A DNA stretch of 64,000 nt, taken from Streptomyces tardus. GTDB taxonomy: Bacteria > Actinomycetota > Actinomycetes > Streptomycetales > Streptomycetaceae. The translations under genes and the position numbers were made by a program. The notes below the pieces were generated by a model that did no database searches, was not told the DNA's origin, and was given only the letters and a program-made list of their open reading frames with translations. The stretch spans positions 1,019,805-1,083,804 of the forward strand of contig NZ_JAELVF020000001.1 in NCBI RefSeq assembly GCF_018101125.2. The letters are read 5' to 3'. Shown here piece after piece: positions 54,593-62,916 of this stretch; position 1 is the stretch's first letter; each line of letters opens with the position of its first letter.

Positions 54593-55756
54593 TCAGAACG
54601 CCGTGAGCAGCTGACCGAACACCCCGAACGCCCCCACCACGAACGGCAGAAGCAGCACCACACTGACCGACTCCCCCACATCGGTCGCTCTCCGCAGCAT
54701 CCCACCCGCGCGCTCCGGTACGCGCAGCACCAGCGTCACGAGCACTCCGGCAAGCAGCACCGCGAACATCGCCAACGGGCCGACGGTCGCGTGGGAGCCC
54801 CACACCACCACCAGGCGCACCAGCAACACGGCAGCAGCAGCCGTCAGCGCCAGCACCTCCACCGTCAGCGGATACGCGCGGGCGCGCGCCATCAGCAGCA
54901 CCGCGAGCAGCACCACCAGGCCGACGCTCCACGGCGACGGCCGGTCGAGCGCCAGCCAGCCGCCGGCGGCGGTCGAGGCGGCGGCGGTCACGGTGACCAG
55001 TGCGAGCTGCCGGTGGTTGGCGGCCAGCGCGGTGTCGACCTCGTGCGCACTGACCGAAGTACCGCGCGCACGCTGGTCGTCCAGCCGCAGCAGCCCCGCG
55101 CCCCGGAGCGCGAGACGCGGCAGGAAGCCGAGGACGAACACCGACAGGGCGCCGAGCACGACGCCGGTGCCGCGTGCGTCGGTCAGCAGCAGCCCGGTCT
55201 CCCAGAGCGCGGCGGTGGCCGCCACCGCCCCCGCACCGAGGAGCGCGGTGCGGCCCAGGGGCGTACTCACTCCGGCGAGCACGAGTGTCAGCGCGACGGC
55301 CGCGGCGAAGGCGACCAACCGCACCGCGAGCGTGCCCGTCGCGACCCATGCGCCGCACACGCCCCAGAGGCCGGCCAGCGCCAACAGCACGTACCCCAGG
55401 CGGTGTCGGTCGCCGGCGCGCGCGCCGTGGGCGAGGCCGCTGAGCACCGAGCCCGCCGCGCCCGCCAGGCAGGCGACAACCAGCAGGATCGTGCCGGCAC
55501 GGGCGGAACCGAGCCAATGATTGGCGTACCAGGCGGCGACCAGCCCGAGCGCGAGGGCGGCGACCCCGGCGGTCCTGGCCCGAGCGGGCTCGTCCCAACG
55601 CCAGTTGCGCACCCCGAGCGGTGCGGACGCAGACCGGCCGGTCTGCCCCTCGACGGAGTCGGGGCCGACGTCCTTCGCGGTCTCGTGCGACGAGCGCGGC
55701 ACGGCCTCCGGACCTGCCCGGGTCGCGGCGGGACCCGGCTCTGCGGCAGTCACCAT
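54593..55756 (-). CDS. EccD-like type VII secretion membrane protein
   Basis: 387 aa. A 55-residue hydrophilic N-terminus is followed by about 11 membrane helices. Segments resembling EccD include FVLGFLPRLALRGAGLL in the central loop, the helix pair after VSAHEVDTALAANHRQLALV, and the C-terminal RRATDVGESVSVVLLLPFVV. The ubiquitin-like N-terminal domain normal in EccD is missing. EccD forms the membrane vestibule of type VII secretion systems. No eccB, eccC, mycP or esx gene accompanies it here, so it is an orphan or works with core proteins encoded elsewhere. Confidence 0.68.
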   Translation of the reverse strand: MVTAAEPGPAATRAGPEAVPRSSHETAKDVGPDSVEGQTGRSASAPLGVRNWRWDEPARARTAGVAALALGLVAAWYANHWLGSARAGTILLVVACLAGAAGSVLSGLAHGARAGDRHRLGYVLLALAGLWGVCGAWVATGTLAVRLVAFAAAVALTLVLAGVSTPLGRTALLGAGAVAATAALWETGLLLTDARGTGVVLGALSVFVLGFLPRLALRGAGLLRLDDQRARGTSVSAHEVDTALAANHRQLALVTVTAAASTAAGGWLALDRPSPWSVGLVVLLAVLLMARARAYPLTVEVLALTAAAAVLLVRLVVVWGSHATVGPLAMFAVLLAGVLVTLVLRVPERAGGMLRRATDVGESVSVVLLLPFVVGAFGVFGQLLTAF

Positions 55757-56441
55757 CGCTCTGTCATCCCCTCAGTGATGCCGGACTGCAACCGCCGGCC
55801 ACTCCCCTGTACTCGGCACATCTGCACCGCAGCATTTTACGGCCCCCAACCGGACCGCCCTCCGACAGCCCGGCTCGGCCGGCGCGACCCCAATCCTCGC
55901 GCCCCCGGGGCTTCTTGAGAAGTACACGTAGATGCGGAACACGACACTCCGGCGACACTCGGCGACCTCCCGGCAGCCGCCCGCCCGAAGTCGCCTCCAC
56001 CCGCGCCCGAACCGGACCGCCACGCCTGCCGATCCGCCTGCCGATCCGCCCACCGACTCCGCCCACCGACTCCGCCCACCGACTCCGCGCAGCCGCCGCC
56101 GTCCGCCCGGCCGGGCCCTCGCCGCCGTCCGCCCGGCCGGGCCGTCCCGACGGGCCCGGGACCGGATCCCCCGGTGGCGGCGGGTAGCGTGCGATCCCAC
56201 GGAGGCGAACGGCACGGGCAGGCGTACAGCGTCGTCCCGCGTCCCGTCGCCCGGTCGCGGTAGTCGCAGTCACCGCGACGACAGCACCGCGCAGTTCGCC
56301 GCAGAAGCAGTCGACGGACCAGCCGTCGACGAGTGGGAAGCAGTCGGGCATCGGTCGAGTCAGCCGTCGAGTCATCGGCCGGGACGGCAGTCACCGCCGA
56401 GGCGTGTACGGCGGAAACGGCCGCGCCGGAAGGAGAGTTCC
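55757..56441. other. intergenic region with nested tandem repeats
   Basis: 685 bp between the EccD-like gene (leftward) and the SDR gene (rightward). Open frames on both strands have no recognisable similarity. The section 56028-56144 is made of short tandem repeats (listed separately). No promoter pair is clear. Confidence 0.45.
56028..56144. repeat. nested short tandem repeats
   Basis: Three repeat blocks follow one another: TGCCGATCCGCC twice (56028-56051), CACCGACTCCGCC three times with one change in the last (56052-56090), and a 24-bp direct repeat beginning CGCCGCCGTCCGCCCGG (56095-56118 and 56121-56144). Total about 117 bp. Confidence 0.85.
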
Positions 56442-57179
56442 GTGAGCAGAGCAGTCCTCGTCACCGGCGCCTCGCGCGGAATCGGCCGGGCCATCGCGCA
56501 CGCCTTCGCCGAACGCGGCGACCGCGTCGCCCTGCACTACGGCTCGCGCACGGAGGCCGCCGAGGCCGCCTTCGCCGCGCTGCCCGGCGACGGCCACGTA
56601 CTGGTGCGCGGCGATCTGAGCACCCCCGACGGGGCCGCCGAGCTGGTCGAGACGGTGTCGACGGGCCTCGGCGCCGTGGACGTACTGGTCAACAACGCCG
56701 CCGCCAACGAGCCCCACCCGATCGCGGACACCTCCTACGCCGACTGGCAGGCCGCCTGGCGCCGGATCCTCGACGTCAACCTGCTCGGCGCCGCCCACGT
56801 CAGCCACCTCGCCGCCCGGCTGATGATCGAGCGGGGCGCCGGTGGCCGGATCGTCAACATCGGTTCGCGCGGCGCCCATCGGGGCGAACCCGATCACCCC
56901 GCGTACGGCGCCTCCAAGGCCGCGCTGCACGCGCTCGGCCAGTCCCTGGCGGTGGCGCTGGCGCCGCACGGCATCGCCGTCGCCTCGGTGGCGCCGGGCT
57001 TCGTCGAGACGGAACGGGTCGCCGACCGCCTCACCGACGAGGTGCGCGGGCAGAGCCCGTTCGGTCGCGTCGCAGCTCCCGAGGAGATCGCCGCCGCCGT
57101 CCTGTGGCTCGCCTCTCCCGAGGCGATCTGGGCCTCCGGCACCGTCCTCGACCTCAACGGCGCCTCGCACCTTCGCTGA
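56442..57179 (+). CDS. short-chain dehydrogenase/reductase (FabG-like)
   Basis: 245 aa from GTG 56442 with GGAAGGAG 7 nt upstream; the open frame extends 170 codons upstream through the tandem repeats and is rejected. Classical SDR: VTGASRGIGRAIA (NAD(P) binding), DVLVNNAAANEP, the active-site Ser of IVNIGSRGAHRG, and YGASKAALHALGQ (YxxxK). VAPGFVETERV and the Gly-rich C-terminus complete it. It reduces or oxidises an alcohol/ketone of unknown identity; 3-oxoacyl reductase is one possibility. Confidence 0.88.
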   Translation: MSRAVLVTGASRGIGRAIAHAFAERGDRVALHYGSRTEAAEAAFAALPGDGHVLVRGDLSTPDGAAELVETVSTGLGAVDVLVNNAAANEPHPIADTSYADWQAAWRRILDVNLLGAAHVSHLAARLMIERGAGGRIVNIGSRGAHRGEPDHPAYGASKAALHALGQSLAVALAPHGIAVASVAPGFVETERVADRLTDEVRGQSPFGRVAAPEEIAAAVLWLASPEAIWASGTVLDLNGASHLR

Positions 57180-57251
57180 AGTCGCACCTTCGCCGAACTC
57201 GCACCTTCACCGAAAGGGCCTCACACAGAGGCCGACCGACCGGCCGCGGGC

Positions 57252-57437
57252 TCAGAGATCGGCCAACCCACCGCTGCGTGCGGCGTTCAGAAGAGCGGCC
57301 AGCCGGTCCGGCGTCGTCGTCAACTCGATGCCGGGCGCGGAAGATTCACGCAGACGGACAACATCGCCCGTCGAACCAGCCGCGATCTCCACGCAGTTGC
57401 TCGCCTCGGCGCAGTAACTCGACTTCTGCCACGTCAT
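57252..57437 (-). CDS. DUF397 protein, second copy
   Basis: 61 aa from ATG 57437 (MTWQKSSYCAEASNCVEIAA). DUF397 signature: W(Q)KSSYC and C(V)E(I/V), then VVRLRES and LTTTPDRLAALLNAARSG. DUF397 proteins pair with XRE/DUF5753 regulators in streptomycetes (WhiJ and AbaA families). It is nearly identical to the copy immediately upstream (57468-57656) and separated by a 16-bp tandem duplication, pointing to recent duplication. An upstream ATG (57455) arose from that duplication. Confidence 0.88.
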   Translation of the reverse strand: MTWQKSSYCAEASNCVEIAAGSTGDVVRLRESSAPGIELTTTPDRLAALLNAARSGGLADL

Positions 57438-57438
57438 G

Positions 57439-57470
57439 TTCGCCACGCCCTTCATTCGCCACGCCCTTCA
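57439..57470 (-). repeat. 16-bp perfect tandem duplication between the DUF397 genes
   Basis: TTCGCCACGCCCTTCA occurs twice back to back (57439-57454, 57455-57470). It contains the stop of the first DUF397 gene and the GAAGGG ribosome-binding site of the second, so the duplication doubles the binding site and creates an additional in-frame ATG. Confidence 0.9.
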
Positions 57471-57656
57471 GAGGTCGACCAGCCGGCCACTGCGCGCGGC
57501 GTCCAGCAGCGTGGCCAACCGGCCCGGCGTCGTCGTCAACTCGATGCTCGGATCGGCGGACTCGCGCACATGGACAACGTCGCCCGTCGAACCGGCCGCG
57601 ATCTCCACGCAGTTGTTCGCCTCGGCGCAGTAACTCGACTTCTGCCACTGGGTCAT
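57468..57656 (-). CDS. DUF397 protein, first copy
   Basis: 62 aa, MTQWQKSSYCAEANNCVEIA with VVHVRESADPSIELTTT. GAGAGGAC precedes the ATG. It lies 13 nt after the XRE regulator gene, so all three minus-strand genes are one operon. Small DUF397 proteins are thought to modulate the cognate DNA-binding partner in development or antibiotic control; direct evidence in this strain is lacking. Confidence 0.88.
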   Translation of the reverse strand: MTQWQKSSYCAEANNCVEIAAGSTGDVVHVRESADPSIELTTTPGRLATLLDAARSGRLVDL

Positions 57657-57669
57657 GTGATGCGTCCTC

Positions 57670-58521
57670 TCACAGGTCTTCGATGATCCCCACCAGGAAC
57701 TCGCGGGACTCCTCGGCGCCGAGTGCGATCTCCACGGTACGCCCGAGCAGCGCCCTGTATTTGGCCAACTCCGTTTCCGAGTACAGAATTTCGGGCCCGT
57801 GCGAGGCGTCGAGAATCACCGTGTCGAGCTGCGGGACCGGACCGGCCGCGTAGGTGATCGTCTGCCCCGCCCCGGGAAACTCGCCTGCGGCGAAGGGAAT
57901 GATGAGGAGCGTGACCGAAGCACGGTCACCGGCCTCCAGCAGATGGTTGAGCTGCCTCTTCGCGGCGGCGGCCCCACCGAATTGCATCCGGAGCGCAGCC
58001 TCGTGAACGACCGCGAGAAAAGGAACGGGGCGGGGACGGAAGAGGATCTCCTGCCTCTTCAACCGGAAGGAGACCCGCTCCTCCACCTCGTGCGAGGGCA
58101 ACTCCGGGACGGCCTGCCGGAAGATCGCGCGGGCGTACTCGGCGGTCTGGAACACACCCGGAATGTGTGTGGTCTGCGCGGTCCTCAACTCGGTGGCGTC
58201 GGTTTCGATTTCCACCAGATCGATCTGACCGCGCGAGACCGTGCCGCGGTGGACGTCCCACCATCGACCGCGCCGGGTGCGCCCGAGCTCGACGAGCGCC
58301 TCCAGGAAGGCGTGGTCCGCGCAGTCGTACAACTCCGCGAGGGCTCTGAACCGTTCGTCGTTCACCCCTACCCGGCCCGCTTCGATGTTGCTTATACGGG
58401 TCGCGTCGACGCCAAGCGCCTTGGCGGCAGTCGCCGACGACACACCGGCAGTCTCACGCAAGCTCCGCAACTCGGCGCCAAGACGTTGCTGCCTGGCCGT
58501 CGGCCTGCTCCTCGGCGCCAC
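57670..58521 (-). CDS. XRE family regulator with DUF5753 (WhiJ-like)
   Basis: 283 aa from GTG 58521 (GGAGAGGGA 6 nt upstream); the open frame runs 74 codons further upstream without similarity. Helix-turn-helix at about residues 11-65: RQQRLGAELRSLRETAGVSS, AAKALGVDATRISNIEAGRV. The DUF5753 domain follows (WWDVHRGTVSRGQIDLVEIE, QTTHIPGVFQTAEYARAIFR, ERVSFRLKRQEILFR, VVHEAALRMQFGG, ILDASHGPEILYSE). Members such as WhiJ control sporulation and act with DUF397 partners encoded alongside, as here. Confidence 0.9.
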   Translation of the reverse strand: MAPRSRPTARQQRLGAELRSLRETAGVSSATAAKALGVDATRISNIEAGRVGVNDERFRALAELYDCADHAFLEALVELGRTRRGRWWDVHRGTVSRGQIDLVEIETDATELRTAQTTHIPGVFQTAEYARAIFRQAVPELPSHEVEERVSFRLKRQEILFRPRPVPFLAVVHEAALRMQFGGAAAAKRQLNHLLEAGDRASVTLLIIPFAAGEFPGAGQTITYAAGPVPQLDTVILDASHGPEILYSETELAKYRALLGRTVEIALGAEESREFLVGIIEDL

Positions 58522-58775
58522 AAGCACTCCCTCTCCGCTGTAACCAACCAATCTACCGACCAGGGAAGTTGAAGCTCTTCCCCCATTAAGTAGCAACATG
58601 CAATCTCTGTGCCCTACCGTGTGTAGTGCGTCACTCACTCGCCGCCTTCGGGTGTCGGAAGTGCATCGTGCTGCCTGCGCGCGGCGGCACGGCAGGCCAC
58701 CGACCCGAAGAGCCGCGTTCCACTTCTCCTTCGGTGAGACCAACTCCTCAGCAGCGCAACGACCTTGGGGGTCCC

Positions 58776-59249
58776 ATGCCCAATTCCGAACCGCACCGAC
58801 TCACACCGACAGCCGTTCTCCTCCACCCGCCCGACGAGTGGGAGTGCGGGCTTCAACTGACCAACGTTCCCCGGGCCGCACGCGTGGCACGTGCGGCGTT
58901 CCGAACCGCGTTGGACGGCCTGCGGCCTCCCCGAGAGCTGGCGGACACCGCCGAGTTGCTGACCGGCGAGCTGGTGGGCAACGCCGTCAGACACGCAGAG
59001 GGGCAGGTCTACGTACGGGCGCGAGTACGCGAGGGCGTGCTGCGGATCAGCGTGCGCGACGAGCACCCCGACCTGCCCGACCCCGTACCCGTCACGTTCG
59101 ACGACGCCCACGGGCGAGGGCTGCTGCTCGTCGAACGGCTGGCCCGGGCGTGGGGGCGCTACGCACTTCTGTCCAGTGCGGTCGGTGGAAGCGTGGTGGG
59201 GAAAGTGGTCTGGTGTGAACTGGCCTGCTCCACCACACGTATGAGCTGA
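58776..59249 (+). CDS. HATPase_c_2 ATP-binding protein (anti-sigma kinase-like)
   Basis: 157 aa from ATG 58776 (GGGGG upstream); an upstream ATG at 58626 is not supported. GHKL fold: N-box ELLTGELVGNAVRHAEGQVY, G1-like SVRDEHPDLPDP and G2 DDAHGRGLLLVERLARAWGR. These are small RsbW-like serine kinases, very numerous in Streptomyces and frequently found next to XRE/DUF397 pairs (the abaA/whiJ arrangement). Partner sigma or anti-sigma factors are unknown. It is divergent from the XRE gene across a 254-bp region. Confidence 0.87.
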   Translation: MPNSEPHRLTPTAVLLHPPDEWECGLQLTNVPRAARVARAAFRTALDGLRPPRELADTAELLTGELVGNAVRHAEGQVYVRARVREGVLRISVRDEHPDLPDPVPVTFDDAHGRGLLLVERLARAWGRYALLSSAVGGSVVGKVVWCELACSTTRMS

Positions 59250-59385
59250 ACACCGCCACCACCGCCCGCCCATAGCCCGCCACCGCCGCACCTCGCGCCA
59301 CCACCCGCCGTGTCGTGCTGCGACGCGCCAAGCCGCCGCGTGTCGTGTCACATCGGACCGACGCGACGGACAGGAAGGAACGCCC

Positions 59386-60354
59386 ATGTCCGTTGTTCAC
59401 GTCGTCGGCAGCCTCAACGCCGACCAGCTCCTGGAGTTGACCGCGTACCCGGCGGCGGGCGAGACCGTGCTCGCCTCCGACGTACGACTGTCCGCGGGCG
59501 GCAAGGGCGGCAACCAGGCGGTGGCCGCCGCACGGGCGGGCGCCGAGGTGGTGATGGTCGGCGCGGTGGGCGACGACGCGCACGGCAGGCTGGTCCGCGC
59601 CGAGTTGGACGGTGCCGGGGTCGACACCCGCCCGGTGCGGACCGTCGAAGGTACGCCGACCGGTACGGCGATCGTGCTGCTGGACCGGGCCGGTGAGAAC
59701 CGGATCGTCGTGGCGCCCGGCGCCAACTCCCGACTGACCGCCGCCGACGTCGAGTTGGGGCTGCGCGACCTCGGCGAAGGCGACGTGCTGCTGCTCCAGT
59801 TGGAAATCCCGCCCGAGGTCGTCGTGCACGCCGCCCGCCTCGGGAAGCGGCGCGGCGCTCTCGTCGTTCTCAACGCCGCCCCCGCACCGGAACGGGCCGA
59901 CTGCCTGGGCGCGGACCTCGACCACCTGGTGGTCAACCGGGGCGAGATGGACGCGGTGGCCCAACTGCTGGGACTTATCGACGAGTTGCCGACTGGCGAA
60001 CCGGCTCGTGCAGAGACCGGCCGCGACGCGCTGCCCGCTCTCGTCGCGCAGGTGGCCGGCTCGCTCTCGTGCACGGTTGTCTGCACCGCGGGAGCCGACG
60101 GGGCGTACGTCTGCGGCGACGGAGACGGGGAGGCCGTCACCCACGTCCCGGCCGTTGCGGTCACCGCCACCGACACCACGGCGGCGGGCGACACCTTCAC
60201 GGGGTACCTGGCCGCCGACCTCGCGGCCGGCCGGCGCCGGCCGGCCTCCGCCCTGGCCCGCGCCTCGGCCGCCGCCGCGCTCACCGTGACGCGGCCCGGT
60301 GCGATGGACTCGATCCCCCACGCCGACGAACTGCCCACCGCCTTCGGCCCGTAA
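59386..60354 (+). CDS. rbsK: ribokinase
   Basis: 322 aa with AAGGAA before the ATG. PfkB family: GSLNADQLLELTAYPAAGET, GGKGGNQAVAAARAGAEVVM (signature 1) and VTATDTTAAGDTFTGYLAAD (signature 2 with the GAGD-like anion hole as AAGD and the catalytic Asp). It phosphorylates D-ribose to ribose-5-phosphate. The first Gly of the usual GAGD is Ala, a common variant. No ribose transporter lies beside it. Confidence 0.88.
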   Translation: MSVVHVVGSLNADQLLELTAYPAAGETVLASDVRLSAGGKGGNQAVAAARAGAEVVMVGAVGDDAHGRLVRAELDGAGVDTRPVRTVEGTPTGTAIVLLDRAGENRIVVAPGANSRLTAADVELGLRDLGEGDVLLLQLEIPPEVVVHAARLGKRRGALVVLNAAPAPERADCLGADLDHLVVNRGEMDAVAQLLGLIDELPTGEPARAETGRDALPALVAQVAGSLSCTVVCTAGADGAYVCGDGDGEAVTHVPAVAVTATDTTAAGDTFTGYLAADLAAGRRRPASALARASAAAALTVTRPGAMDSIPHADELPTAFGP

Positions 60355-60463
60355 GCGGAGGACCCCTTCGCCACCAGTCACTCCCGTCGAGCCGCAGCCG
60401 GACGGCGCGTACGTACGCCCGGCCGGCCCGCGCGGCTGCCGCGCCGGGGCACGCAGACGCGAA

Positions 60464-60504
60464 CACGCGGGCGTCCTCCCGCAGTTGGGGAGGCCGCCCG
60501 CGTG
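60464..60504. terminator. terminator between convergent rbsK and tctA
   Basis: CACGCGGGCG-T-CCTCCC pairs with GGGAGG-C-CGCCCGCGTG around a 7-nt loop: 16 bp with one mismatch. It can serve both convergent genes. Confidence 0.82.
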
Positions 60505-60515
60505 CGTGGGTTCAG

Positions 60516-62108
60516 CTACCGCGACGCCGTACCGGCCGGCTCGCGCTCTTCCCCGCCACCGTCCCCGTCGTTCCCGCTGTCCCGGGCGGCTTCGGCGCGA
60601 CGGGCGCGCAGTCGGCGCAGCTTCGCCGCCAGCGGCAGCAGCGCGGCGACGACGACCATCACATAGAGGCCGATCGAGATACCGCTGTTGACGAGAATCG
60701 AGGGGTCGCCGGCCGAGGCGGCGAGCGCCCGACGCAGTTCGGTCTCGGCGATCGGCCCGAGCACCACACCGATCAGCGCGGGCGCCACCGGTACGCCGAA
60801 GTGCCGCATCGCGAAGGCGAGCAGGGACACCGCGAGCAGCATCACCAGATGCACCGTGGAGCCGTTGATGGCGTAGACCGCCAGCACCGAGAAGAGCGTG
60901 ATGCCCGCGTACAGGTACGGCTTGGGCAGCTTCAGCAGCTTGGCCCACAGCGGGGCGAACGGCAGGTTGATGGCCAGCAGCAGCACCGAGCCGATCAGCA
61001 GCGAGGCCAGGAGCGTCCAGACAAGATCGCCGTTGCGCTCGAAGAGCACCGGCCCCGGTTGGAGCCCGTACTGCTGGAAGGCTGCCAGCATGATCGCGGC
61101 CGTGGCCGAGGTGGGCAGTCCAAGCCCCAGCAGGGGTACGAGAGTTCCGGCCGCGGAGCCGTTGTTGGCGGCCTCGGGCCCGGCGACGCCTTCGATGGCG
61201 CCCTTGCCGAACTCGCTCTTCTCGCCGCCGCGTCGCTCGCGCCGCTTGGCCAGTCTGCGTTCGGCGCCCAGCGAGAGGAAGGTGGGGATCTCCGCACCGC
61301 TGCCGGGGATCGGACCGAAGGTCGTGCCGAGCGCGGTGCCGCGCAGCCACGCGGGCCAGGAGCGGCGCAGATCCCGGCGCTTGAGCCACGGCTTTCCGGA
61401 CCGGATGGAGGCCAGGTCGGGCGCGTGCCGGCCCTGTGCGGCGACGTAGAGCACCTCACCGAGCGCCAGCAGCCCGACGGTCACGATGATCAGGTCCACG
61501 CCGTCCAGCAGCACGGCCGAGCCGAAGTCGAAGCGCGGTGCCCCGCTCTGGCTGTCGATGCCCACCAGTCCGATGGCCAGCCCTATCAGCAGCGAGGCGA
61601 TGCCCCGCACCACCGAGCCGGAGACCACCGCGGCGACGGCCACGAAGGAGAAGACGGTCAGCGCGAAGTACTCGCCGGGCCCGAACTTCAGCGCGAAGTC
61701 GACCATCACCGGAGCGAAGAGCGCGACCACCAGCGTGCCGATGACGCTCGCCACGAACGAGCCGATGACCGCGGTGCCCAGTGCCTGCGGCGCCCGTCCT
61801 GCCAGCGCCATCTTGTGACCCTCGTAGGTGGTGGCAATCGAGGACGCCTGGCCGGGGGTGTTGAGCAGGATGGAGGTGGTCGCACCGCCGAATGTGCCGC
61901 CGTAGTAGACGCCGGCGAAGAGGATGAACGCCGCGGTCGGGTCCATCTGGAAGGTGACCGGCAGCAGCAGCGCCACGGCCATGGCGGAGCCCATGCCGGG
62001 CAGTACGCCGACGGCGGTGCCCAGCAGCACGCCGCAGAACGCCCACAGCAGGTTCGCCGGGGTCAGCGCGGAGACAAGCCCGTCGCCGAGAAGGGAGAAG
62101 GCTTCCAC
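60516..62108 (-). CDS. tctA: tripartite tricarboxylate transporter, large membrane subunit TctA
   Basis: 530 aa from GTG 62108, 12 or so helices. TctA signatures: [40 protein letters not shown] followed by [16 protein letters not shown], and [15 protein letters not shown] in the second half. It forms the proton- or sodium-coupled channel of TTT transporters, taking up tri- or dicarboxylates. Third gene of tctC-tctB-tctA, 1 nt after tctB. The C-terminal 30 residues are charged. Confidence 0.93.
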   Translation of the reverse strand: MEAFSLLGDGLVSALTPANLLWAFCGVLLGTAVGVLPGMGSAMAVALLLPVTFQMDPTAAFILFAGVYYGGTFGGATTSILLNTPGQASSIATTYEGHKMALAGRAPQALGTAVIGSFVASVIGTLVVALFAPVMVDFALKFGPGEYFALTVFSFVAVAAVVSGSVVRGIASLLIGLAIGLVGIDSQSGAPRFDFGSAVLLDGVDLIIVTVGLLALGEVLYVAAQGRHAPDLASIRSGKPWLKRRDLRRSWPAWLRGTALGTTFGPIPGSGAEIPTFLSLGAERRLAKRRERRGGEKSEFGKGAIEGVAGPEAANNGSAAGTLVPLLGLGLPTSATAAIMLAAFQQYGLQPGPVLFERNGDLVWTLLASLLIGSVLLLAINLPFAPLWAKLLKLPKPYLYAGITLFSVLAVYAINGSTVHLVMLLAVSLLAFAMRHFGVPVAPALIGVVLGPIAETELRRALAASAGDPSILVNSGISIGLYVMVVVAALLPLAAKLRRLRARRAEAARDSGNDGDGGGEEREPAGTASR

Positions 62109-62109
62109 G

Positions 62110-62916
62110 TCACACCGTCCATTCCAGTACGCCGCCGGGCAGGCTCAGACCCAGCCCGAGGGAGAAGCCCACCTGCACCGCCGCCGACATCGACACGGCG
62201 ACGAGCGCGTCACGCGCATACGAGCGGGCACCGAAGGCGTACGCGACGCCCCAGAAGAGCAGCGAACCGGCGAGCAGCCAGCCCAGCGTCTCCAGCAGCG
62301 CGACGTGCACGGCGAGCGTGCCGACGATCAGCAGCACCGGCGGCCAGTCGGTCGGCGGTGCGGGAGCGTGGCCGGGCAGCTGTGTGCGACCGCTGCCGCG
62401 CAGCGCACGGGCCGAACGCACGTTGGACGCGGCCATCCAGCCGGCGACCACCAGCAGCAGCGTGCCGACCACGCCGGGTACGACTCCGGGGCCGGGCGGG
62501 TCGGTGTTGGGCGGAGCCTGGATGGTGAACGCACCCCACACGGCGATCGCGCCGAACGTCGCGACCAGCGCCGGGAAGACCCAGGCGCGCGGGCCGACCC
62601 ACGGAGCGGTCTCCGGGTCGTACGCGGGCGCCGGCGCGAGGTCCGCGTCGGAGTCCGCGTCGGAGTCCGGCGTGCGATCCGCGTCGCGGTCCGCCGTACG
62701 GTCCGCATCGGCACCCGCCGTACGGTCCGCGTCGGGCGCGGGGGTCGCTGCGTTCCCGGCCTCCGCCGTGGTCTCCTCCGCGGCGCTTCCGGCCGCCGCG
62801 GCGTAACCGGCCTCGGCTGCCCGGTCGCCCACCGCCGTACCGGCTTCCGCTGCCGACGGCCGGGGTTCGGCCGGTCCGTTTCTCGTCACGTCCCGGTCCT
62901 CCTCCGCGCCCGTCAC
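62110..62916 (-). CDS. tctB: tripartite tricarboxylate transporter, small membrane subunit TctB
   Basis: 268 aa from GTG 62916 overlapping the tctC stop. Four membrane helices in the last 170 residues (VFPALVATFGAIAVWGAF, GVVPGVVGTLLLVVAGWMAA, WPPVLLIVGTLAVHVALLET, SMSAAVQVGFSLGLGL). TctB is usually about 150 aa; here an additional N-terminus of about 100 residues is Ala/Glu- and then Asp-rich, with repeated DADRT (three copies within about 25 residues). Probably cytoplasmic and disordered. Confidence 0.85.
   Translation of the reverse strand: MTGAEEDRDVTRNGPAEPRPSAAEAGTAVGDRAAEAGYAAAAGSAAEETTAEAGNAATPAPDADRTAGADADRTADRDADRTPDSDADSDADLAPAPAYDPETAPWVGPRAWVFPALVATFGAIAVWGAFTIQAPPNTDPPGPGVVPGVVGTLLLVVAGWMAASNVRSARALRGSGRTQLPGHAPAPPTDWPPVLLIVGTLAVHVALLETLGWLLAGSLLFWGVAYAFGARSYARDALVAVSMSAAVQVGFSLGLGLSLPGGVLEWTV

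Noticed and set aside
55932..57179. A longer form of the SDR gene starting at 55932
   Set aside because: The added 170 residues are translated tandem repeats; the GTG at 56442 has a strong ribosome-binding site and begins at the Rossmann motif.
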